Source: a virus
Length of the DNA: 47,721 bases
Virus record (IMG/VR): IMGVR_UViG_3300042556_000968
Location: 1 to 47,721 of that record
Reading direction: 5' to 3' (one strand)
Made by a program: the position numbers and the translations under genes. Below the pieces are notes generated by a model. It was not told the DNA's origin and did no database searches. It worked only from the letters and a program-made list of their open reading frames with translations. The first letter of the stretch is position 1. Every line of letters begins with the position of its first letter. Shown here piece by piece: positions 14,360 through 21,580 of this stretch.

Positions 14360-16774
14360 CTATATATTAAAATTATTTCTAGTAGTCTTTGATTGGTAAC
14401 CAGTTAATAAATCGTTTACTTTAGATGTACCTAAATAAGTATTAACAGGAATACCACCTGAGTTTAATCGTTCCATTGCTTTTGTATTTGCTGCTATAAC
14501 ATTAGCCATTGCTTGCATTCCAGCTCCACCTCCACCATTAGCTGCGTTTGCTAATGCAGTTGATGCTCCAGGTGCTGCTATCAAATCATCATTTTTACTT
14601 AATTTGAATAATCCACCTTCTTTAGTTGATACCATTGTTTCACCACCAGCAGGTGAATTCATATCTCCGGTAGGTACTGCGCTAGATGCTTTAGATATTG
14701 CGCTAAATAGTGCACCAACCATCGTTGCTGCCAATATGGCACCTACGATTGGTATTTTACCCTGTCCACCAAAAATACCAGCAATTGCACCAACAATACT
14801 TGCTCCAGCTTCTCTACGTTTTACATAAGCGCTGGCAATGTCTGTTGCTAATGTTTTTAATTTAGTACGGTATATAAATGCAAATATCGTTCCTAGTGTT
14901 AAACCAAACCCAACCATACCAGCCATTGTATCTGATATATATCCAAATGCTTTAGCTAACATTGATATTGGTTTTAACATTAATTCTAATAAAGGTAATA
15001 CCGCTGTACCTATTTGTACCCCAATACCGGTAAATGTATTTTTTATTTTACTCAACTCACCTTGCATTTGCTGGTCAGCTTTCAATTTTTGAATAGTTAA
15101 ATCTAAATCCTCTTTACTTGTATTTGTAATATCCAATCCATTTGCTATTGCCTGTTCTGCTAGCTTTTTATCTTCCACTCCCAAATGAACCAATCTTTCT
15201 CTTTGTGCAATTAATCTTTGAACAGTTGCTGGTGTACTACCTATTGCCTTTGCTAATTCTCTTTGTGTAAAAAGGTCTTTGTCAGCAAATCTACCATTTC
15301 TTTCCATTTGATTTAACACCTCATCCAATGCACCAGAGTAATCTTTATTTGCTGCTAATATTCTTGCTTGCGTTAAATTAAATTGGCCTTGTGCAAATGC
15401 TGCAGCTTTTAATTCTTGTTCTATACCACTTTCAAAATCTAAAAGTTTTTCACTAACACCCATCACATCTTTTAAAGTAGCACCAAGTCTTCTAGCTTCA
15501 ATTGCCGTCTTAGCCATATTATCAAATCCACTACCAAAATATTCTGCACTATCTTTAGCTGCTTCCGCAATATCTTTAAACAACTGCTTAGGTGCTATTT
15601 TAGATAATTTAGCTACATTAGTAACTTGTAATGCGTAATTTACTGCGGTATCTTCACTCAATCCAGTCATTGCTTCCAATTGACCTACAAATTCAGCTGA
15701 ATCTTCCGCCGCAATTCCAAAGTTTGTACTTAATACAGTTAATGCTCTTACCGTATCTTTTGATAAATTTGCTACATCACCAAATTGTTTTTTAATCTCA
15801 GCTACTGTGTCAAATACTCCTTCAAATTCAACACCCAATTGAGCCATTTCAGAAGTTACCGATGCTGCTATTGTTTTAACATCTTTCATTTGGGAATTTA
15901 TTATTCCCGTCTCTTGTTTAAACTTTTTAGCTGCTTCTGACATATCTGTCATTGCTTTAACTCCTAATGCAAACACCGCCGCAACAACAGCCCAAGCAAG
16001 TACTATACCACTTGATACTTTAAGAAATTTACCAGCACCCTCTATTATAGATTTTATTCCATCTGGTATTGCATCATACATTTTGCTCTGCTGCTCTTGA
16101 ATTTCTTTAATTCTTTGTTCTTGCTGTTTAAATAATTTTCTTTGTTCTAGTGCTTTTTTATACAACCTAACACCTTCCTCAGTCATTCCATTTGTTTCGG
16201 CTTGAATTATTGCTGATTCTTTTTGGTCATCTGTCATTTTAGCAAATGCAGATTCGGTAGCGGAATCTATTAATAAAGCTTTTTGTTTTTCCAATTCCTC
16301 TCTGGTTAGTTTAAATTGGGCTCTTTGTTCTTCTGTATATTTTTCTTCACCTCTCTTAAGATTAATACCTAATTCTTGTCTTTTAAGGGTTATAATTTCT
16401 TTAGTAATATCAGAAACTACTCCTGATTTTGTTACTTGGTCATTTAATAATGATTTAACTGCTGGTGATAACTTAGTAATAGATTTTAATTGGTCCTCTT
16501 CATATTCCGCCGCTTCTTCTTGAAGTTCCCTTCTTTTTTTTGCTGTGTCTTTTCTTTTAGTTTCAGCAGTTAATATTTTCTCAACAAGAACTAATTCTTC
16601 TTTTAACTTTGTAAGACTCTTTTTTTCTTGCTCTAATTGAGTAGTTAAACGTTTTGCTTCTTTGGCTTTGGAAACCGCAGCTTTTTCATTCTGGGCATTA
16701 ATTCGTTTTTCTGCCAGTTCAATCTCCTCTAAGAGTCTTAACCTTTCTTGTTCTTGCTGGATTACATTAGCCAT
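14360..16774 (-). CDS. tail tape measure protein (gp29-like)
   Basis: 804 residues. Residues 1-100 are a continuous coiled coil (Glu, Lys, Leu). A hydrophobic helix lies at about 254-275 (GIVLAWAVVAAVFALGVKAM), a second hydrophobic block at about 605-660 (IGTAVLPLLELMLKPISML, MVGFGLTLGTIFAFIY) and a third near 690-715 (IVGAILAATMVGALFSAI). The middle is helical with repeated Asp/Glu-Ala patterns as in phage tape measure proteins. The C-terminus is Gly/Ala-rich. It determines tail length and helps DNA passage across the inner membrane. It is the longest gene of the baseplate unit and follows the small 16793-17026 gene by 18 bases. Confidence 0.85.
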   Translation of the reverse strand: MANVIQQEQERLRLLEEIELAEKRINAQNEKAAVSKAKEAKRLTTQLEQEKKSLTKLKEELVLVEKILTAETKRKDTAKKRRELQEEAAEYEEDQLKSITKLSPAVKSLLNDQVTKSGVVSDITKEIITLKRQELGINLKRGEEKYTEEQRAQFKLTREELEKQKALLIDSATESAFAKMTDDQKESAIIQAETNGMTEEGVRLYKKALEQRKLFKQQEQRIKEIQEQQSKMYDAIPDGIKSIIEGAGKFLKVSSGIVLAWAVVAAVFALGVKAMTDMSEAAKKFKQETGIINSQMKDVKTIAASVTSEMAQLGVEFEGVFDTVAEIKKQFGDVANLSKDTVRALTVLSTNFGIAAEDSAEFVGQLEAMTGLSEDTAVNYALQVTNVAKLSKIAPKQLFKDIAEAAKDSAEYFGSGFDNMAKTAIEARRLGATLKDVMGVSEKLLDFESGIEQELKAAAFAQGQFNLTQARILAANKDYSGALDEVLNQMERNGRFADKDLFTQRELAKAIGSTPATVQRLIAQRERLVHLGVEDKKLAEQAIANGLDITNTSKEDLDLTIQKLKADQQMQGELSKIKNTFTGIGVQIGTAVLPLLELMLKPISMLAKAFGYISDTMAGMVGFGLTLGTIFAFIYRTKLKTLATDIASAYVKRREAGASIVGAIAGIFGGQGKIPIVGAILAATMVGALFSAISKASSAVPTGDMNSPAGGETMVSTKEGGLFKLSKNDDLIAAPGASTALANAANGGGGAGMQAMANVIAANTKAMERLNSGGIPVNTYLGTSKVNDLLTGYQSKTTRNNFNI

Positions 16775-16792
16775 TTATATAGAAAAAATTTA

Positions 16793-17026
16793 TTATGGTG
16801 CAAACCCCGCATCTTGTAATTTTTTATACAAAGAAGGGTCTTCTTTTTTAAGCTTTTCCATATGAGGAGCGGCAGTTTTATTTAAGGCATCTATTTTTGA
16901 TTGAATTTTTTTCAATTCAGGATCATCATCAATTAACTTTTGAATTCTATCCGGAGTTGGTTTTTTTGAAAATAAACCAAAAAACTCCTTTAAATTTGAT
17001 TTTTTTATTTTATACTTCTTTCCCAT
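16793..17026 (-). CDS. small basic helical protein before the tape measure
   Basis: 77 residues (MGKKYKIKKSNLKEFFGLFSKK...). The N-terminus is strongly basic, followed by two predicted helices (PDRIQKLIDDDPELKKIQSKIDALN and HMEKLKKEDPSLYKKLQDAG). No family is recognised. It is the first gene of the tape measure unit, with the late-type motif 26 bases before its ATG. Small helical proteins here often assist tail assembly, but nothing specific is shown. Confidence 0.65.
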   Translation of the reverse strand: MGKKYKIKKSNLKEFFGLFSKKPTPDRIQKLIDDDPELKKIQSKIDALNKTAAPHMEKLKKEDPSLYKKLQDAGFAP

Positions 17027-17051
17027 ATGCGGTTATTTATAATAATACAAC

Positions 17052-17061
17052 TATAAATATG
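17052..17061 (-). promoter_or_regulatory. late-type promoter motif for the tape measure/baseplate unit
   Basis: The minus strand reads CATATTTATA, 26 bases before the ATG at 17026. It lies directly after the terminator hairpin that ends the gp26 unit (T-run at 17073-17068 region), which separates the two transcription units. Confidence 0.6.
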
Positions 17062-17069
17062 GTATAAAC

Positions 17070-17103
17070 AAAAAAGTTAGGATTATCTATTAACCCTAAC
17101 TTT
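17070..17103 (-). terminator. terminator overlapping the stop codon of the chaperone-like gene
   Basis: On the minus strand AAGTTAGG (17102-17095) pairs with CCTAACTT (17081-17074) around a 13-base loop, followed by more T. The TAA stop at 17085-17083 lies inside the loop, so terminating ribosomes would sit on the hairpin. Confidence 0.65.
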
Positions 17104-17241
17104 TGATTGATTATTTGCTTGCTTTATTTGCTCATTTTCCTTTTTCTTAGCATCTACTAATTGTTGGTAGTAAAACATTCTAAGATAGGTTGGCATTCTA
17201 TACAAATCCATTACAGTGAACCCATTACCATAGTTTACCAT
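17083..17241 (-). CDS. short tail-chaperone-like protein (gp51-like position)
   Basis: 52 residues from the ATG at 17241: MVNYGNGFTVMDLYRMPTYL then RMFYYQQLVDAKKKENEQ and a basic end. The pattern GF-x3-D-x-Y-x-MP-x-YLR-x-FYY resembles the second (frameshifted) part of phage tail assembly chaperones and the small protein that follows gp26 in T4-type phages. The frame is open upstream to a TAG at 17301-17299, immediately before a run of seven T in the end of the gp26 gene. It may therefore be made both as a free protein and as a C-terminal extension of gp26 by a +1 shift. It is too short for most gene callers. Its start site is uncertain: the region before 17241 has only a weak GAG. Confidence 0.6.
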   Translation of the reverse strand: MVNYGNGFTVMDLYRMPTYLRMFYYQQLVDAKKKENEQIKQANNQSKVRVNR

Positions 17242-17269
17242 CTCAAAAATTTGAGTATGGAGTTGAATA

Positions 17270-18031
17270 CTATGATTCGGAGCTAGGCCAAAAAAACCCT
17301 ACGCCCATTACTATGGGCAGTACCTCCTCTTGTCCGTCTTCATGTGTATATGTAATTCTCATATCCATGTCCGGCTGAATTGTTTTAATGTAATCTCTAA
17401 ATGCTCTACTATCTCTTGCTAAAAATCCATTTACGAATTTATTAATAGCTCCTATACTATTATCACCATCTACGGCTCTAATCATATGTCTAAATCTAGT
17501 AGTAATATCATGCGAAGTATCTTTATTAACCTTTTCTAATGCGGTAATATCTCTATCAATAGCCTTTTCATCACCATGCGTTAATAATTTAAATGTTAAT
17601 TTGTTTTTACTATTTGGAGTAATAAATTCAAATTCATTTTTATTTTCAAATTTAGAAGTATCTACCTTTTTTGTTTCAATTTTTGTTAAATCAACAGATA
17701 AATTGATAACATCTCCCGTTACAGAAGAATATGCAGATGCTTCATACTTAGGACCGTATCCTAATAAACGAGTTGCTAAGATAATTGCGTTTTTATCACC
17801 TATAAGAATATCATCTATATTAACATTATCAACAATAACCGATTCAAATAGTTTATCTAATACAATACCTTTTTTGATAAGGTTTTGTGAAGAAAGGATA
17901 TCCTCTTCCTTTGCGGTCATATGTTTAATTGTTATTTGACCCGATGATAATGGGTTCTCTTTTGGATATAATTTACCTTCCGATGGTAAACTAATAACTT
18001 CCGTTGGAAAATCATATTGTTTTTGATTCAT
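17270..18031 (-). CDS. 26: baseplate/tail assembly protein (gp26-like, T4_baseplate family)
   Basis: 253 residues. The N-terminal signature FPTEVISLPSEGKLYPKENPLSSGQITIKHMTAKEEDIL and SSQNLIKKGIVLDKLFESVI is characteristic of the T4 baseplate family (gp26 group). The centre has ATRLLGYGPKYE and NKLTFKLLTHGDEKAIDRDI; the helical C-terminal part includes FVNGFLARDSRAFRDYI. The gene lies between the tube and the tape measure, the place where tail assembly chaperones of other tailed phages sit. It ends GVGFFWPSSES over a T7 run (17290-17296) that can be a shift site into the following frame. The late-type motif lies 27 bases before the ATG. Confidence 0.8.
   Translation of the reverse strand: MNQKQYDFPTEVISLPSEGKLYPKENPLSSGQITIKHMTAKEEDILSSQNLIKKGIVLDKLFESVIVDNVNIDDILIGDKNAIILATRLLGYGPKYEASAYSSVTGDVINLSVDLTKIETKKVDTSKFENKNEFEFITPNSKNKLTFKLLTHGDEKAIDRDITALEKVNKDTSHDITTRFRHMIRAVDGDNSIGAINKFVNGFLARDSRAFRDYIKTIQPDMDMRITYTHEDGQEEVLPIVMGVGFFWPSSES
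17290..17296 (-). other. candidate +1 (or -2) programmed frameshift site, T7 run
   Basis: The minus strand reads GGG TTT TTT TGG in the gp26 frame, ten codons before its stop. The downstream frame is closed by TAG at 17301-17299 and open from there to 17083, and a +1 slip on the T run enters it. A -1 slip would stop within a few codons. The overlap of the two frames is only about 30 bases and contains the slippery run, a typical arrangement for programmed shifts. Confidence 0.45.
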
Positions 18032-18057
18032 AACTTTACTTTGTTTAAGTTTGTATA

Positions 18058-18065
18058 TATAAATA
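18058..18065 (-). promoter_or_regulatory. late-type promoter motif for the gp26 unit
   Basis: The minus strand reads TATTTATA with GTATTTATAT around it, 27 bases before the ATG at 18031. Confidence 0.55.
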
Positions 18066-18091
18066 CATCATTTTAAAAAAATTAGAAAGCA

Positions 18092-18122
18092 CAAAAAAGG
18101 GGATATTTTAGTATCCCCTTTA
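18092..18122 (-). terminator. rho-independent terminator after the tail tube gene
   Basis: On the minus strand GGGGATA (18118-18112) pairs with TATCCCC (18105-18099) around a 6-base loop, followed by six T. It lies about 20 bases after the tube stop codon and before the gp26 promoter motif. It would allow tube and sheath levels to be set separately from baseplate genes. Confidence 0.85.
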
Positions 18123-18139
18123 ATTTTATATGTTTTAGA

Positions 18140-18628
18140 TTAGAATTCTAATACAGCGTAATCATATGCTACTTGTAGTTCTATTGATGCTGGGTCATTA
18201 GATGTCATATCTAATTCACCAAAGTTTACTTGCAATGGAAATGCTCCATATAAAGTCCAAGTTTCAACAATATCACCAACAGGTCCTAACATTTCGATTT
18301 TGATAGTCTTCTTATAGAATTCAGAATATCCTTTTCTACCAGTAATAGATTCGTGTCCTAAACGAACCCACTCCATTACTTGTTGTGCACCAGATGGTAC
18401 AATTGGGTCATAAAGAGTGATAGTCATATCCTGCCATTCACCTTTACCTTGCAACTTTCTTTTCACGTTAATGTGGTCTAAAGTTACAACTTCAAAGTTA
18501 ATTTGAGGTCTGCTAGCTGCTTTAATCAAATATGCTTCTACACCATCGATACTCATTTTGAAACGAGCTTTCGTTTTTGGTTCCCAGGTTTTGTAGAACA
18601 TATCGTTGAATTCTAATACTTGTGCCAT
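18140..18628 (-). CDS. 19: tail tube protein (gp19-like)
   Basis: 162 residues, close to the 163 of T4 gp19. It begins MAQVLEFNDMFYKTWEPKTKARFKM and contains SRPQINFEVVTLDHINVKRKLQGKGEWQDMTITLYDP, PSGAQQVMEWVRL and the C-terminal NFGELDMTSNDPASIELQVAYDYAVLEF, all characteristic of the T4 gp19 tube family. It polymerises into the inner tube through which DNA passes. It has a good Shine-Dalgarno (AGGA) and a variant late-type motif 25 bases upstream, lies downstream of the sheath gene, and is followed by a strong terminator. Confidence 0.95.
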   Translation of the reverse strand: MAQVLEFNDMFYKTWEPKTKARFKMSIDGVEAYLIKAASRPQINFEVVTLDHINVKRKLQGKGEWQDMTITLYDPIVPSGAQQVMEWVRLGHESITGRKGYSEFYKKTIKIEMLGPVGDIVETWTLYGAFPLQVNFGELDMTSNDPASIELQVAYDYAVLEF

Positions 18629-18652
18629 TTTCTTTTCCTTTTATTTTATATT

Positions 18653-18662
18653 AATAAATATC
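18653..18662 (-). promoter_or_regulatory. variant late-type promoter motif for the tail tube
   Basis: The minus strand reads GATATTTATT, matching the core ATATTTAT, 25 bases before the tube ATG at 18628 and between the sheath stop and the tube start. Confidence 0.5.
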
Positions 18663-18680
18663 TACTTTTTGTTTTTTATA

Positions 18681-21002
18681 TTATGCTGAGAAACTTGCTC
18701 CAGTTGGTAAGATGTTGAAATCAATTACGATGAATTCAGCCGTCTTAGCAGGTTGTAAGAAAATTTGTCCAGCTAATATGTTTCTATCAATAACATCAGG
18801 TGTGTTGTTACTTTCATCCATTACAACTTTGAATGCGTACAAACCTTGTCTTTGTTGTATGCTCTCTAAGTATGGAGTTGCTGTGTTAATGAATCTTGCT
18901 CTAGTTTGAGTAGTATTTTGTTCGAACACTAAGAAACGAGAAGTAGATGCGATAAACTTCTTAACAGTGATAAGTAATCTTCTTACGTTGATTCTATCTA
19001 ATGCTGATGCTTTATCTTGCAATGTCTTCTGTCCAAATGCTACAATACCTTGTCCAGGGAATGCTGCGATTGGGTTTACTTTGTTCTCATATAGAGTATC
19101 TCTCTCCGCATGTGTTAATCTATTCAATACTGAAACTGCTCCAGTAATACCACCTCTATTCAAACCAGCAGGTGCGAACCATTCTGCTGCTAATCTATCG
19201 TTACTAGCAAATACTGCTGGTAATAGTACTGAAGGTGGTACAGTTACTAATTTGTTTGTATTAGTATCTATTGTCTTAACCCAAGGGTAGTAAGTTGCTG
19301 CGTAGTTTGTATCAACTGCGTTAGCTGCTTCAGTTGCCTCAGTTATTGTATCATCAAAATCGTTGAAATCAGCGATATAAAATGCGTCTTGTCTTTCCTC
19401 ACAAATATCAATTGCTTTAGTAGTAATTGCTGGGTGTAATCCTCTTACAATACCAGGAGTTACTAACATATTGATATCATACTCATCAGGATTTGAAATT
19501 GCGTTAAGTGCTTTATTGTATGCTACTGAACCAGAAGATACAGATGTTGCACAATTGAATCCTTGCGTATTTGCATTACTCCAATCAGTATCACCAGCTT
19601 TAGCTATTGTTGTAGTTGGGTTCATACCATCAAATCCATCTTGGAATGCTAATACGAATTGTCTCTTAACCATATCAGTAGATGCAGAACCGGTCATTTG
19701 ATACGTTAAACCATTTGCATCAAATGCAAAAGATACGTTAGAACCAGTTTGAGCTCCTATTGGAAGTGGTTTCAAATATTGTAAGTTATCTAACTTAACA
19801 CCAGTAGTTTCAAAATCAAATCCACTATAATAGATTGGAGATGATGATGTATTATTTGCTGAGTTTGTTTGATATACTACCGCTGGTACTAAAAGTGATT
19901 CAGCGTTATTTGTTGCTGTAATTGGGTTTGTATATGCTCCATGTCCGAATGGTGCTGCTGATATTGGGAATGAGCCAGGAGTAGATACTACTACTCTGAC
20001 ATATTTTGATTGATTTGTATAATCACCAAATTCAGTAAGTTTACCATTGTTATCAATTGTAAAATATCTATCACCAATTCTTCTAGCTATATAGTTTGGA
20101 GAAGCAGGGTCTAAGTTTACATTATTAAATGTTTCTACAACACTCTTTCTCTTATCAGTATCATCAAATGAACGAATCGTTACAGTAAATGTTGAGTAAT
20201 CAGTTCCACCATCTTCACCAGCTGCCTTTACATTTGAAATACCAACTTTAAATTTAGTATTATATGTTGTACCATGTCCAGTTGTTACGAACTTAAATAA
20301 ATCATATCTTTCACCACTAATCAATTGAGATTTAACCATTGGAGTTTCAGCTGCTTGTGCATCGTAAGTAAAGTCCTGTGGAGGTAATACAACAGAAGTT
20401 ATTACAATGTTGTTTCCAGCAGAACCAGTATAGTATCCAGCTGCACTTTCAAAGTAAGAATATGCGTATGCTTTTTTAGCTCCAAATGGAGATTCACCAA
20501 ATACATCTGATAAATCGTTTACAGAAGATGGTAAGATAGATGCTGATACATTTAAATCTGCATGCAATGCTAAGAATGAACCATCATTAACACTATCACT
20601 TGCTACAGTTGCTCCTGCAAATCCAACTTTCTCATCACCTAATTTAGTTGAATGTAATACACCAATTAATTTAGTGCCTACTGATTGAAGGGATGAACCA
20701 GATGCAAATATTGCTAAAGGTGCTATCTGCTCATAACCACCGATACCACCAACCCTTACGATTGTTGCTGTACCAGCTTCTCTTAAATAGTTTTGTACTG
20801 CATATTCAGTATAATAAGTTCCATCAGGTGTTCCGAATATTTCTTCGAATTCTGATTGAGTTCTCACAATAGTTGGGATGAATGCAGGTCCTTGTTTAAA
20901 AGGTCCTATAAATGCTGCCCCAATTTCACCAATTCCTTGCGCTAGGAAGGAAAGGTCATTTTCTCTTGTGAATACGCCAGGTGATACGATTCTTTCTGCC
21001 AT
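18681..21002 (-). CDS. 18: tail sheath protein (gp18-like)
   Basis: 773 residues, longer than T4 gp18 (659). The N-terminus MAERIVSPGVFTRENDLSFL with AAFIGPFKQGPAFIPTIV and SEFEEIFG is the standard sheath start. The C-terminal core includes YDINMLVTPGIVRG, ICEERQDAFYIADF, AERDTLYENKVNPIAAFPGQG and TRFLVFEQNT, and ends GQIFLQPAKTAEFIVIDFNILPTG, the handshake strand region. The middle (about 130-470) is a Ser/Thr/Gly-rich beta insertion, the outer, variable domain. It contracts to drive the tube through the envelope. It has a clear SD (GGAG) and an unusually long, structured leader. Confidence 0.96.
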   Translation of the reverse strand: MAERIVSPGVFTRENDLSFLAQGIGEIGAAFIGPFKQGPAFIPTIVRTQSEFEEIFGTPDGTYYTEYAVQNYLREAGTATIVRVGGIGGYEQIAPLAIFASGSSLQSVGTKLIGVLHSTKLGDEKVGFAGATVASDSVNDGSFLALHADLNVSASILPSSVNDLSDVFGESPFGAKKAYAYSYFESAAGYYTGSAGNNIVITSVVLPPQDFTYDAQAAETPMVKSQLISGERYDLFKFVTTGHGTTYNTKFKVGISNVKAAGEDGGTDYSTFTVTIRSFDDTDKRKSVVETFNNVNLDPASPNYIARRIGDRYFTIDNNGKLTEFGDYTNQSKYVRVVVSTPGSFPISAAPFGHGAYTNPITATNNAESLLVPAVVYQTNSANNTSSSPIYYSGFDFETTGVKLDNLQYLKPLPIGAQTGSNVSFAFDANGLTYQMTGSASTDMVKRQFVLAFQDGFDGMNPTTTIAKAGDTDWSNANTQGFNCATSVSSGSVAYNKALNAISNPDEYDINMLVTPGIVRGLHPAITTKAIDICEERQDAFYIADFNDFDDTITEATEAANAVDTNYAATYYPWVKTIDTNTNKLVTVPPSVLLPAVFASNDRLAAEWFAPAGLNRGGITGAVSVLNRLTHAERDTLYENKVNPIAAFPGQGIVAFGQKTLQDKASALDRINVRRLLITVKKFIASTSRFLVFEQNTTQTRARFINTATPYLESIQQRQGLYAFKVVMDESNNTPDVIDRNILAGQIFLQPAKTAEFIVIDFNILPTGASFSA

Positions 21003-21014
21003 TTTATTTCTCCG

Positions 21015-21121
21015 ATTTGTGTTTTGAATGTATGTTTGTAAATAGTTACATTAATACTCATATAAATATAAAGAAAATGTTCAAAACACAAATTTGTTTA
21101 TAAATCTGCATTTTGAACATT
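21015..21121 (-). promoter_or_regulatory. mutually exclusive inverted repeats in the sheath leader region
   Basis: Three related segments on the minus strand: C, AATGTTCAAAA (21121-21111); B, ATTTGTGTTTTGAACATT (21093-21076); A, TTCAAAACACAAAT (21028-21015). B pairs perfectly with C over 11 bp and with A over 14 bp, but not both. A lies two bases before the sheath SD. The late-type motif (21061-21070) lies between B and A. C:B may end the 21145-21540 transcript; B:A would form only in read-through RNA. Confidence 0.5.
21061..21070 (-). promoter_or_regulatory. late-type promoter motif for the sheath
   Basis: The minus strand reads TATATTTATA, 59 bases before the sheath ATG, the largest distance among the structural units. 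The leader holds segment A of the inverted repeats and an SD. Confidence 0.6.
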
Positions 21122-21144
21122 GTATATAAAATCGTTTGTAGTAG

Positions 21145-21540
21145 TTACGCCGGTTGAGGGTCTACTCCGTATAAATTACTACCAGATGTAGCCGCCCAAG
21201 GTAAATCAACATCACTAACAGTTACTCTGTTATATTTCTTAACATCTATTTCTTTTGTGATTTGACTGTTAATATGGTCCCAATATGCTTGAGGTCCAGA
21301 ACCACTTACTACATTTTTAACCCAATTTAATACTAATTCTTCGGTTAAATCTCTATAATCTACAAACCCATCACCATTAAGGTCTTGTGGTGTAAATGGA
21401 GTTGCTCCAACAAAAGTTCCTACATTACCATTAGCATCGGTTGCAACTACTTTCCAGTTTGTACCAACTACAACATCGCTTAGAGTATCTGTATTTTGTT
21501 TTCTAAGTCCTACTAAAGACCATTCGTATGTATATCCCAT
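21145..21540 (-). CDS. small structural protein with EF-hand-like loop (DUF7936-like)
   Basis: 131 residues. It begins MGYTYEWSLVGLRKQ, followed by VVVGTNWKVVATDANGNVGTFVGATPFT, and continues DLTEELVLNWVKN, a pattern I associate with a small phage protein family of beta strands followed by the helix T.E.V..WV (DUF7936 type). Inserted at residues 53-64 is DLNGDGFVDYRD, with Asp1, Asn3, Asp5, Gly6, Asp9 and Asp12 as in calcium-binding EF-hand or dockerin loops. The family is common next to fibre genes and may decorate or assemble fibres. A variant late-type motif lies 24 bases before the ATG. Confidence 0.65.
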   Translation of the reverse strand: MGYTYEWSLVGLRKQNTDTLSDVVVGTNWKVVATDANGNVGTFVGATPFTPQDLNGDGFVDYRDLTEELVLNWVKNVVSGSGPQAYWDHINSQITKEIDVKKYNRVTVSDVDLPWAATSGSNLYGVDPQPA

Positions 21541-21563
21541 AATTAAATTATTTAATTCTTTTT

Positions 21564-21573
21564 AATAAATATA
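21564..21573 (-). promoter_or_regulatory. variant late-type promoter motif
   Basis: The minus strand reads TATATTTATT, 24 bases before the ATG at 21540, just after the stop of the 2135-residue fibre gene. Confidence 0.5.
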
Positions 21574-21580
21574 TAATTTT

